A stretch of 64,000 nucleotides of DNA, from positions 39,098,747 to 39,162,746 of the forward strand of contig NC_068939.1 of the NCBI RefSeq assembly GCF_016801865.2, written 5' to 3'. The position numbers and the translations under genes were made by a program. Source of the stretch: Culex pipiens pallens. Its lineage: Eukaryota > Arthropoda > Insecta > Diptera > Culicidae. Shown piece after piece: positions 1 to 11,349 of this stretch; within the stretch, counting starts at the first letter, position 1, and every line of letters starts with the position of its first letter. The notes under the pieces were generated by a model. The model saw nothing but the letters and a program-made list of their open reading frames with translations. It ran no database searches and was not told where the DNA came from.

Positions 1-505
1 TTGTTAAAATAACAAAAAATAATAACAAAGATTTGTTCGAAGAATCACTAAAAATGTTATTAGTCTGTTATTACAATAACAATCCAATAACAAAAAATTC
101 ATAACGACGAATAACAGATCTTGTTATAAATAACATTAAATGTTATTGGCCTAGTATTTTCAAATATCACAAATTGTTATTCCCAAGTTATTTCCGTCTG
201 CTCGGGTTTCATATGTTTATAGGACCTATTTAAAAAAAAACTCTAGAAATCTTGTTATAAATAACATACAGTGGACTCTCTCGTTGTCGATATTGAAGGG
301 ACCGTCGAGAGCGGGAGTTATCAAATTTTAGAACGGAAATCAAAGCAATCTATTTGAAGGGACTGAAAAAATTATTGACAGCTGGAGCAATATTGATATC
401 GAGAAGATCGACAGCCAGAGAGTCCACTGTAAAATGTTATTGGCCTAGTATTTCTCAAAAAATGTTATTCCCAAGTTATGTATTTCCGTCTGCTCGGGTT
501 TGTCT
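1..505. repeat. Two copies of a GTTATT-rich element with a TCCGTCTGCTCGGG end
   Basis: Two related segments (1-210 and about 246-500) share CTTGTTATAAATAACAT, ATGTTATTGGCCTAGTATTT and the end TTATTTCCGTCTGCTCGGG. The second copy is interrupted by the MITE at 269-429. Short AT-rich ORFs here are chance. Confidence 0.6.
269..429. mobile_element. 161 bp MITE with CAGTGGACTCTCT ends, TA duplication
   Basis: Perfect inverted ends CAGTGGACTCTCT, continuing imperfectly for another 10 bp or so, flanked by TA at 267-268 and 430-431. The paralogous repeat at 120-160 shows the same sequence without the insert, giving an empty site. TA target and CAG ends suit a Tc1/mariner/pogo-type transposase; no coding sequence. 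Confidence 0.85.
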
Positions 506-511
506 CAATAT

Positions 512-848
512 AGTTCAGACTTGATTATCCGAAGGCCTCGGAAAAATGTTTGAATCATGAAAAAAAAATATTTTTTTTTGTTTTAATTTAAAATCATTAA
601 CCCCTAAACTCCAAAGTAAGTTAGAATTTTTAAACCCAAAATGGTGGCCAATATGTCGGTGACGATGAAAAAATGCATTTTGCATCTGCATCAACTATTA
701 AAATTTGACCAAAATGGGGACGCAGAACACAAATTCGATGTTAAAACAAGAAAAAAGAACAACATCAAATTCCGTGCTTCGATTTTCTGAAGTCCCTTAC
801 AAACTATCGAATAATCAAATTTCGGATAGTCGAGAGAGAACTGTACTT
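512..848. repeat. MITE-like element with GATTATCCGAA ends
   Basis: The left end has GACTTGATTATCCGAAGG and the right end TTTCGGATAGTCGAGAGAGA, in inverted relation with mismatches. A similar inverted pair sits at 49700-49745. Limits are approximate. Confidence 0.4.
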
Positions 849-849
849 C

Positions 850-3120
850 AAAAATAAATGAAGGAAGTTTAAAGACGCCAAGTATTTTTTTTTTTTTTTT
901 GTTATTAATAGCAAATTGTTAAATGTTACCAAAATTTGCTTTAATGATTTGTTATTGAAAGAGTTTAATTATCTGTAAAATATTTTTTAAATCTTAAAAT
1001 TCAGTCTTACAAAAAAAATAGCTACAAAAATTAATTTTTAAGGCCTGTATTTAAAATAAAGGAACTGGCAGAAGAATGCAAAACTCACAGTTTTATTTTA
1101 TTTTTATTATACTGAAGGTCAGTATTCGATAAAACCTCACAGAAATTCAAAAAGCTTAATTTTTTTTGTTGTCAAGGGCAGCTAAATCACAGCACTCACA
1201 TATTGTAATTTGTAATTTGTAATTAGTTGTTTTTACATATTAAACATTATCATAATCGAACAAAATCAAAAAATTATCCAGAAATTTCACATAATTTACA
1301 TGTAGATATGAAAGTTGTTCAAGAAACTGTCAGAAAGGGTAGCTCCAAGGAAACCCGGATTTGGACCACCCTAGTGCTCATGGCTCATAAGAAACAGATT
1401 TGCTAATAAAGTTAACTAATCAAAATTCCAATAAATTTGAAGATATTTGTTAATTCTGGTCGAACAATAAACTTGTCACATACAAAATATTTTTAACTGT
1501 TCTTAGATTGTCTGTAAAATGCGACAATGCAATCCACTTTCGTTTCGAACTCATTTTGAATGACAAAATAATCACAAATTGAGAGGATTTAAATAATTTA
1601 TTTATTTTGTATTATTATTGAAACTGGCTTTTAAAACTTTTCCTCTTTTGTAGAGGTTAATGCTCTTGAGACTATTGTACAACAAGCCCAGTATGATTCC
1701 ATACCTATCCATTCGAATTTAAAAATCGGTAACAATCGATTCAACCATTTTAATTAAAGGAAAAAAATAATCTTTTTTTTGTATTATTTATTTAATTAAT
1801 AAAAAGGTTGAAAAAATAACATGGAATGAGAATATAACAAGAAAAATAAATTTATTGGCTTTTTCTTGAAACAAAGTGAAAAATCCATTTGCGAAAAGCT
1901 GAAAGAAAAACATGCAGCCTTGAAAAACATTCATAAACGTGATTGCTTAACCTCTCCTAGTCAAAAACTATATGAAACTCTGACAAAACAAAATGAAGGT
2001 AATAACCATTAGCTCAATTGTCACCTCAACCATTATTGCCACCCTGCCAAAAGTCACAATTTCGACAGTTGCATCCACAAACCAACGAGACAGTTCTGGG
2101 CTCAAGTGGCTCAATTTACGTTTTCCTAACCCCTCTACCAGCAGCAATTCCAGTAACAAACATCTAGTCCCGAACCACACTCGCAATGTTTCTGGCAATG
2201 TTCACTTCACCAAACTGTGCCGTTTGCTCATTAGCTGCACGTGGGTTTTCCTCTTTTGCCTTTACCCAGACGTGTGTGCGACTATTGAGATAAATGTGCG
2301 ATGATGCTCGTCGGTGCAGAATGCACCAAATCGGTGTGAAAACTGCCAGGATAAACAGCAGACTGCTTCTCTAAGCTGGGCTGGAGCAGAGTCATTCGCG
2401 GATTTGCTGGTGTTTTTTTCGATTGTTAAGGGGTTAAATTAGTATCAAAAGGTCTTAAAATAATGGAAAAAGATGCACTATTTTTGTTGATCTGTGTCTG
2501 TTCTATCCGAAAAACTAATCAAAAATATCAAAATATTCAGTAGTAACATGGCTAAAACAGCTGTCCCAACCCGCCTCAGATAGCAAACTAAATGTTGATA
2601 AAAATAAAATTAAAATAACAGATTTTTATAGATACGTTCTATGTACCCTCTTAACTTTTAACGCTTGCAGACACGTTGCCTTTTGGATCGCTCAGGGATG
2701 CCATCCCTGAAATGAGCACCAGTGCAATCAGTTTTAATTCACGGAATGACTCCGCGAGTTGCACCCTTTGGCCGTGCACAGTCACGTAGAATATGGCTTT
2801 CGGTTAGCCATTTTATAGAGAACTCACGTGGAATAAGCAGTCAACATAAATTAAAGAAGATATTTTTGCTCAAAACAAATTTGAATTATTTTTTTATTGG
2901 ACTTTAACGAAAAAAAATTGAAAACTTAAAAAGTCAGGTCAAAATAATGAATAAAAAATAAAAAAATATCCACAAAAAAATCACAATTTTTCATAAAAGA
3001 ACATTTCTAACCATTTCCAACCCACAAAAGGCTCTAACTTGTCCTTGATTGTCGATTTGCGGCACGTTTTCTGAGTTGGAATCAAAACATAAACAAACTC
3101 TGGCTCGAGATGCCCTGCCC
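850..3120. other. AT-rich non-coding stretch
   Basis: No supported gene. It holds long A/T runs and some less AT-rich sequence near 1990-2400, where overlapping 76- and 103-codon frames on opposite strands have no domain, splice or start support. Confidence 0.5.
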
Positions 3121-3128
3121 GGGTTTAC

Positions 3129-3184
3129 TTTATGGCACAGAGGGCCCACGGGTTAGTACCGATGGCCATAATGAAGGCGTAAAT
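3129..3184 (-). CDS. Candidate exon encoding a hydrophobic segment
   Basis: On the minus strand a pyrimidine-rich CTCCCTTTCAG acceptor precedes a 56 nt stretch reading IYAFIMAIGTNPWALCAIK, which ends either at a GTAAAC donor (47 to 65 bp into the frame) or at an in-frame TAA. The hydrophobic, Trp-containing peptide and its GC-rich codons stand out from the AT-rich surroundings. It could be part of a membrane-protein gene continuing outside the repeats; no partner exon was found. Confidence 0.22.
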
Positions 3185-3435
3185 CTGAAAGGGAGGTCAA
3201 AGTGGACTGCACTTTTGGACGTGTTCAAGTGGGGGGTTTTGAACAAATTTAACCCTTTACAGTTATTTTTTTCTATTTCTCGTTCTTAAGAAGTCTCATT
3301 TGTTTAACGTCTACATTTTGTGTTTTTAAAAACTCTGTTAATATTGTTCAAATCTGTTATATTCTGGACTTATTTATAACCAATATGAATTTCTCTTGAG
3401 TTTGAAAGTTGAAAAAGTTGAGTTCAGTAATCCAG

Positions 3436-5320
3436 ATGAGCAACTCTCTACGAAATCGGCCGATTTCGACCATTTTTATTTTTTGTATTTTTTGATTTGG
3501 CTCAAACTTTGTGGGGGCCTTCCCTATAACCAAATAAGCTATTTTGTGTCATTGGTTCACCCATACAAGTCTCCATACAAATTTGGCAGCTGTCCATACA
3601 AAAAAGATGTGTGAAAATTCAAAAATCTGTAACTTTTGAGTGAATTTTCTGATCAATTTGGTGTCTTGGGCAAAGTTGTAGGTATTGTTGAGGACTATTG
3701 AAAAAAAATAGGTACACGGAAAAAAAAATTGCAGATTTTTTAATCAACTTTTTTTTCACTAAAACTCAATTTCCCAAAATACGTATTTTTTGATTTTCGA
3801 GATTTTTTGATATGTTTTAGGGGACTAAAATCCGCAACTTTTGAGCCATAGAGGAACATGGTCAAAAAATCTGCCGCCAAGTTATGAATTTTGAAATTTT
3901 ATGCAAAAACAAATTTGAAGTTATTTTTTTATGCAAAATTAAATTTGCAATCGAAATCTACTTTACATTTTTTTGATAAAGGGCTCCGTTTTCATGATAT
4001 AGCCACCGAAAGTTTGATTTTAGCAAAATATTTGCAGTTTTTCGATTTTTAAAAATAGTGACCATGAGCGACCATTTCTAGAAATATTTTTTTTGAAAAG
4101 TTCAGAAAATTAGCCATAAAATTGTCTAAGAGACATTGAAGATTGGACCTCGGGTTGCTGAGATACAGCCGCTTTAAGAATAAGAAACACGAAAATTGAA
4201 GTTTTCCAAGTCTCACCAAAACAACCCACCATTTTCTAATGTCGACATCTCAGCAACTAATGGTCTGATTTTCAATGTTAATGCATGAAACATTCGTAAA
4301 ATTTTCCGATCTTTTCGAAAAAAATATTTTGAAAAAAATTAAATCAAGACTAACATTTTAAAATGGCCAAACATTGAATATTACGCCCATTTAAAATGCT
4401 AGTCCTGATTTAAAAATTTTCATAATATTTTTTTCGAATAGATCGTAAAATTTCACGAATGTTTCATGTATTAACATTGAAAATCGGACCATTAACTGCT
4501 GAGATATCGTCATTAGAAAATGGTGTGTTTTTTTGGTGAGACTTAGAAAACTTCAATTTTCGTGTTTCTTATTCTTAAAGCGGCTGTATCTCAGCAACCC
4601 GAGGTCCAATCTTCAATGTCTCTTAGACAATTTTATAGCAAATTTTCTGAACTTTTCAAAAAAAAATATTTTTAGAAATGGTCACTAAAAATTGAAAAAC
4701 TGCAAATATTTCGCTAAAATCAAACTTTCGGTGGCTATATCTTGAAAACGGAGCCCTTTATCAAAAAATCTGTAAAGTTTTTTTCGATTGCAAATTCAAT
4801 TTTGCATTAAAAAATTATTTCAGATTAGTTTTTGCATAAAATTTCGGTTTTTTCCAAAAATCGCTATTTTTTCAAAAAATCATAACTCGGCGGCAGATTT
4901 TTGACCATGTTTCTCTATAGCTCAAAAGTTGCGGATTTTAGTCCCCTAAAACATATCAAAAAATCTCGAAAATCAAAAAATACGTATTTTGGGAAATTGA
5001 GTTTTAGTAAAAAAAAGTTGATTAAAAAATCTGCAAATTTTTTTTCCGTGTACCTATTTTTTCTCAATAGTCCTCAACAATACCTACAACTTTGCCGAAG
5101 ACACCAAATTGATCAGAAAATTCACTCAAAAGTTACAGATTTTTGAATTTTCACACATCTTTTTTGTATGGACAGCTGCCAAATTTGTATGGAGACTTGT
5201 ATGGGTGAACCAATGACGCATAATAGCTTATTTGGTCATAGGGAAGGCCCCGACAAAGTTTGAGCCAAATCAAAAAATACAAATAAAATCCATTTCCGGA
5301 TTTGGTAGAGAGTTGCTCAT
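3436..5320. mobile_element. Palindromic foldback element 1 (about 1.9 kb)
   Basis: Two arms of roughly 0.93 kb are inverted copies of each other, from ATGAGCAACTCTCTA to TAGAGAGTTGCTCAT. At the centre is a 24 nt asymmetric loop GGCCAAACATTGAATATTACGCCC, split here as positions 4365-4388. The arms encode nothing credible; ORFs inside are incidental. Related elements: 16691-18077 and 28170-30110, with decayed or half copies at 6240-6640, 9431-10410, 23340-23440 and about 58990-60020. Confidence 0.9.
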
Positions 5321-6180
5321 ATGTTTCACAATCAGATAGCCGTTATGGAGAGGCATAATGTTACTCTCAAAAGATTCCAATCAAGCAAGAATACCTTGCA
5401 AGATTAAGGTTGGAATCAGTTAAAAATAAAAAAAGAATTGTTTAATCCACAAAAAAAAACAAAAGTTTCACTAAAAATTTGCCTAAAATCTCGTTTTTAG
5501 ATCAAGATTATTTGAAGTGATTCCAACGTTATTCTTAGAGCAACATTTAGTTTTCAGCAATTATTTAGCTTTTAACCATTTTTTTGCGATTTTTTATTTC
5601 GTTTTTGTTTAAGTGGATTTAGATCTTTCAAAGAAAAACGGATACACTGAATAAAAATCCCGATTTTTTGATATATTTTTATCACAAAAACTTGATTTAT
5701 TTGATTGAAACATTTGATTTGTTTTTGTTATATCTGGAGTATTTTTTAAAGGTCCTATAAGCTATTGTGTTCAATATGTTTATAGGTCCTTTGCAAAAAA
5801 AACTCTAGAAAAAATGTTTTTGTGGGCTAAAATAACAAACCTTTGAGCCTTATTGAAATTTGCAATAGCCCATCTTAAATCCATCATCCAAAAACAAAAA
5901 AAAATATAAAAATTGAAATTACTAGCCTAGGTTTCAACATTTGGTTAAAAGTTGTTTTAAAATGCATTTTACACGCGTCCAGTTGCTTTCCAATCATTAG
6001 TTTTTAAAATATCGATGAACCGACGATTTCTTTTTTTCGCGAAAAAAAAACTTTCTGTACATTGGTATTTCATGAATATTTAAAATATCTTCAAAGGAGT
6101 TCAAACATGCTAAATATGATCAAAAACGCAGTAAATGCATTTTAACTGTTTTTTTGGTTGAATAAACTTCAAAATAAAAT
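5321..6180. other. AT-rich non-coding stretch
   Basis: No gene seen; contains short repeat pieces such as TATGTTTATAGGTCCT, which recurs near 19490 and 33270. Confidence 0.45.
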
Positions 6181-6640
6181 TTTGAAGTTTTTTGCCCCCT
6201 GATTATTCAGGCCGACTTTTAAGGGGGGGGGGGGGGGATGGACATAAACTTTGAAAAATATTTGCAACGGCCTAACTGAAACAGAAACTTTTTTTCACTG
6301 AAATCAAAATCGGATCTCTTTTTCGTTGTACGTTTTCGTTTTCTTTCAAAATTCCAAATCCTAATCACCAATCTTGAAGAAAGTTCCTTCTCAAGATACG
6401 TGTTTTTGAATATTTTCCTAGCACTTTTGCATAGACAGCTCCAAATTTGTATGGAAACCTGTCTGGAAAGCCAATGATGCAAAATAGCTTGTTTGAACCT
6501 AGAGAATCTATGGGCAAAGTTTTATCAAAACAAATAAATACACTGAAAATTAAATTTGCAAAATCATTTAAAAAAATCGAGTTTGAAAATAATAATTCGT
6601 GATCCATCAAAACTAAAAATAATGCTTCCATTTCGCATTT
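6181..6640. repeat. Half foldback element with a 15-G run
   Basis: Sequence like one arm of the foldback family (TTTGTATGGAAACCTG, AAATAGCTTGTTTGAACC). It starts next to an uninterrupted run of 15 G at 6223-6237, beside GACATAAACTTTGAAAAATA, a phrase also found near 10505 and 60940. Confidence 0.45.
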
Positions 6641-7193
6641 AGGAAATTAAAAAAAATAACCAGCTACTCGAATTTAATCTAGCTAAAACGTTCCAAACCA
6701 ATAATATCCAAATGCATTCCGGCTTTAATTTTGAAAAACGCAGCAAATCCAGTTCCAGCTGAGCATCTCCAAAGATAAACACTCCCATTCCGAAAGCCAC
6801 AAAATCTGTCCGCACATCCTTGATTTACGACACGAGCGCGGTGGAAGTATCTTTGGAAATTCGTTTGCTTTTAGTACTCTGAGAAGATTAACACTTGGGA
6901 GTGCCTCCCTCCGGCCTTCCTCAGAATGGTGTTTATGCTGGGTTCTATGCTTTTAGGTGAGTCGGTAAGTGGTATGCTGCAGTAAATTCTGGAAAATTGT
7001 TTAGCACCTTGTTTGGCGTACAAGCAACTCACATCTGGTGCCAAGATGGAGTTGGTTGATGATAATTTTTTTTAAATAATAATTTAAATGAATAGAAAAC
7101 ACAATATTTCAAAAATTACTTTCATCTCTAGGATTGCCAAGAACTCCAAAATCCCTTTAAAGCCCAACCACTCAACAGCCTGGGTGTCATTTT

Positions 7194-7335
7194 TCACAAA
7201 CCATAATCCAGTTGTAACGTCAGGCCGCAACCAGGGCTTGCAAAATTAATTCCCCATGCCTCGCCATGTTGTTGTCCGGGGTAGTTCTTGGACGCGCACC
7301 GATCGTTGTAGTCCCAGGGAGTGTAAATAAAGTCA
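7194..7335 (-). CDS. Candidate terminal coding exon, 46 codons
   Basis: After a CTTAG acceptor, the minus strand reads DFIYTPWDYNDRCASKNYPG then QQHGEAWGINFASPGCG and ends QLDYGL-TGA. Two Cys, two Trp, several Tyr and mixed GC-rich codons give it the look of real protein, unlike anything else in the first 30 kb. The phase requires two bases from an upstream exon that I cannot locate. No family recognised; possibly the last exon of a secreted or extracellular-domain protein. Confidence 0.4.
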
Positions 7336-7586
7336 CTAAGTCTCGCAGTAACCTACTATACTCTTGTTGCTACTGCTGCGCTGAAAACCCCTGAAAAGCC
7401 GGACACACGGCCGGACGGACGTTAATTATTCATGACCACACCCCTTCGGGATGCACTTGGCCAGACGTTGGCCCGGCCTAGTTGGCACTGGAGTGCACCT
7501 TCAGAAAGGTGCAATTTACGCTGTCTTTTCCTTGCCAAAATGAGTTGTTCTGAGGGTTTCCTCAGAGAATTGCTCTTTAAACAGTA

Positions 7587-8534
7587 GGGGAGAGTGGGGA
7601 GACTTGATCCCCGGGGAGACTTGATCCCAAGCCTGTATCTCGTCAGCATGTGGGTAAAACAATTAGCTTTGTTCTAGAAAGTTGTGCGAAATTGACTAAA
7701 ACTCATTGTAGAAAACAAAGAAAAAAAATTAAAAAATGTTTAGATTGAGTTACACACATTTTTCTAAGAAGTGCTGCAAAAAACTTCCAAGAGATCTTTT
7801 TTCTTTGTATTGATAAGTATAGAAAACACTCAAAAATTATTTAAAAAAATATGTTTTATACATGAATTGTTTGATAAACATATCAACTCCAAAACCCTTA
7901 CGCATTTGACGTTAAATTTATCGTCATACTATTATTACAATCAATTGTTAAAAAAAGTGCGTTTAGGGAGACTTGATCCCAGCATTTTTACAGTCACTGG
8001 AATCAGCCTCAAGATTAAATAATTTGGCTGGGTTTTCGTACATAGTTTCCTTTAGTATAGTTGTACATAACTAACTGCAGTTTGAACCATTTTTCAAAAG
8101 TTTTGTAAACAAAAATTACCAGCTTTTGTAAACATGCTCAATTTTTGCCTTAAAAAAGAAAATTTTAAGTTTTTAAATATTTTACATGCTAAACTTGTGA
8201 TATATTGAACACAAATGTACAGGTTTAATGTGAAATTGCTGTATCTTATAGAAAATTAAAAGTTTGGATGAATAAGAAACATTTTCCTTAAGATTTCTTC
8301 AAAATGTTGAAAGGGGGATCAAATTACCCCCAACATTTTGAAAATGTCGGTTCAAAATTTTTTTTTAAAACGCTTGGCATTATTAAAAGAGTTTAGCTGA
8401 TGAAATACCCTTATCAGCCAAACATAGTTGAATGTTTAAGCTTTCAATTCATGCAAAAAGATCATGGTTTTGTGAGAAATTGACAGAGTTATGTGCGATA
8501 CAAAAAAAGGGGATCAAGTCTCCCCACTCTCCCC
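7587..8534. mobile_element. 948 bp element with GGGGAGAGTGGGGAGACTTG ends
   Basis: Inverted ends of about 26 bp (GGGGAGAGTGGGGAGACTTG and so on) are flanked by TA (7585-7586 and 8535-8536). The sub-motif GGGAGACTTGATCCC recurs inside the left half and near 7963. No coding potential; a non-autonomous DNA element. Confidence 0.85.
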
Positions 8535-8536
8535 TA

Positions 8537-9430
8537 TTTGTGTAAGTAATAAATGAAGAAAAATAATCCAGAAAATAATGACAAATAAATACACAGTTGT
8601 TTGAGTCATTCCGTAATTCATCACAACACTTAAGAAAAAAAAAATTTCTTGTTTATATCCACATATATGTAAACCACATAAAACATGCAAACTTCAATAA
8701 TTCTCTTAAAACAAGTCATTTTTAAAAGAATGCAAAACCCCGTTAAAACATGAGCATCTCGAAGAACCTTGTTTTTAACTCAATATATTTAAAGCAAATT
8801 TTTCTTGTTTAAATGAATGCAAAAATTGCAGTTTTATTTGAAAATCGCATGTTTTTTTTTTGCAAAAACTGCAGATCATTTATTCACAGAATTTTGATTT
8901 CTAAAAACTTAGAAAATGACCTGCCATGTTAAAAAATACAACATAAAAACCGTGAAATTCTAAAACGATTTTGTATCAATATTTTCAAGAGCTACTCAAA
9001 AATAAATTAAAATATAAACATGTCTTTAAATAAGTAAAAATTCTGGTCAAGCTTCAAAGAATGATAAAGTCGTAGACATTATTTTTGAAATCATTTTTGT
9101 TTTCTGAGTAATTCTGATGTTTGAATAACTGTAAAAAATCATAGATATCATAAATCATTAAACCAATTTATTTTCAGTGAACATGTTAAGAAAGATGCAA
9201 AATTAAAAAAAATATTAATATTTTTCAAACATTATGGTCATGTTAAAAAGAATGCAAAAACTCACAGATGAAATAAACAATTTATTTTCAATGAATTTAT
9301 CATGTCGAACAAAAACTGAAAATACTCACAGAGTTTTCAATGATAAATCTTAATTATTTTTTTAACATAAACTTTTATTAACAAAGAATTGGTTCTTTTA
9401 AAAAGAATGCAAAAACCTTTAGTCATTTTA
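8537..9430. other. AT-rich stretch with repeated GAATGCAAAA motif
   Basis: No gene. AAAGAATGCAAAA(A)CTCACAG-like phrases occur irregularly near 8730, 8815, 9250 and 9405, and also near 1070, suggesting an old decayed repeat. Confidence 0.35.
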
Positions 9431-10410
9431 GGGCAATTCTCTAAAATTTCGGCCATTATTATTTCTTGTATTTTTTTGTTGGTTTCCCTAAACAAATCAT
9501 CATACAATTTTGTCAGCGGCTTACACAAAAATGGTACGTAAATATTCTAAAACCTGTAAATTTTCAAAAACAAAATTTCGATTGATTTGGTGTCTTCGGC
9601 AAAGTTGTAGGTAATAATGAGGACTATTCAGAAATAAATGGGTACGCGGAAAAAAAAATTGGTGATTTTTTAATTTACTTTTTTTTCGCAAAAAATCCAT
9701 TTCAAAAATCCGTATTTTTTACATTTTTTAATTTTTTTTATATGTTTTAGGTGACAAAACTGGATTTTTTTATCCTTTTAGGCCTGATGGGTCATATATG
9801 ACCTGAAAATGAAAATTTCCAAAACTAGCCTATAATTTTCGTATGGTGATAAGCATCATTTTCGCATCATTAACTTAAACATATTTTTTGAAAATTCAGG
9901 CTTGAATGGGATAAGCCATTTAGAAGTATGGACCAAAATTTTGCAAACAAGTTATGATTTTTTTTAAATAGCGATTTAAAAAAATAAATCTCGCAATGAA
10001 ATTTTTAACATATATTTTTTTTTGTAAATCAAATTTACAATCGAAACTTTGCTTTGATTTTTAGCTTTATTGTAACAGGGTATTTAAATTAATTTTAAAC
10101 AAATAAAAATAAATCAACACCAACTTTTGAAAGATATTTTGTGTTTCTTTCTTAAAATCAAAACGTTTTTAATTAACTCGGCAATAATCGGCAATTTTTT
10201 TCCGTGTACCTGTGTACGACGACACCAAATTGATCAGAAAATTCATTCAAAAGTTACAGATTTTCGAATATTTACGAACCATGCCAAAATTGTATGGGTG
10301 AACAAATGAAACAAAATAGCTTCTTTGGTCATAGAAAACCCCCATAAAGTTTGAGACAAATAAAAAAATACACAAAATAAAAATGGTTGAAATCAGCCGA
10401 ATTCGTAGAA
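9431..10410. repeat. Decayed foldback element
   Basis: Starts GGGCAATTCTCTA and ends with CAGCCGAATTCGTAGAA; both halves match the foldback family (TTTGGTGTCTTCGGCAAAG on the left, GACACCAAATTGATCAGAAA on the right). A GGCCTGATGGGTCATATATG segment at 9781-9800 is shared with the element end at 62340-62400. Confidence 0.65.
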
Positions 10411-10714
10411 TCGTAGTTATCTTGTATCTTTCAGACCTTAAGCAAAAATAGTCAATCTGTATTTTTTCTCGTTTTTAATGATGAATAAGGCCGTTGCAAA
10501 TATTTTTCAAGGTTTATGTCACCCCCCAGGGGGCAAAAAAAATCCAAAAAACTTCAAAATTTCCATGAAAATAGAAGTCTAATCAACTGAAAACAATCTA
10601 AAATGCATTTTTCTGCATTGATAATCATATTCAGCATGTTTGGGCTTGTTTAAAAATGTTTTGAATTTTTATGAAATTCCAATGTACAGCACCGCTAAAA
10701 TTTAATTTTTCGCA

Positions 10715-11346
10715 AAATACTCAGACTTTATTTCGTAAAATCGCGATAACTCGTGATGTTTATAAGCAAACTCCTTATGTCTATATATCAAATTTTTTGT
10801 AATTGTCTGCTCTACAACTTTGTAGAACATTGTTACACTCTAAAAAATAACCCTACAAAGTTAGAAAAAACACGAAATTTTAAAATGAAAAATTTTGTTC
10901 TAAATGAAAAAAATACCCTTCTGGGTCAATGTAGATTCGAAAAGTACATTAAATTTCCCATAAAATGACATGTTCCAAAATTTTTTACAATCGAGTAACG
11001 GAAAATGGGAGAATTTTTAAAACTTTTTTAGTGTTTTTTTCGATGAAAAATACGTTTTTTTGGAATTCTGAGTACGCCATCAAATCGGGCGTCTAATTTT
11101 ACATAAAAGTCCCTTTGACACCATTCTCATCACCGTTTCAGGCTGCAAATTATTGAAAAACACCTCTTTTTTCGCATGTTCAAAAATGGAAGGGGTCGTA
11201 CCGCCCCTCCGTCATGAGATATCAAAAAACGGACCTCGGATTCGTGATCAGGGACAAAAGTTACCCCTTAGGACAAAGTTTCACGCAAATCGAAGAGGGG
11301 TCGGGGCAACTTTTACCGATTTCGTGTGAGTTGGTAGAGAATTACC
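10715..11346. repeat. Repeat shared, inverted, with 21459-22100
   Basis: Runs from the ATCGCGATAACTCGTGATG region to GAGTTGGTAGAGAATTACCC. It is nearly identical in reverse complement to the inner part of the composite palindrome at 21-22 kb, and a 150 bp piece recurs at 56545-56700. Non-coding. Confidence 0.75.
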
Positions 11347-11349
11347 CAC

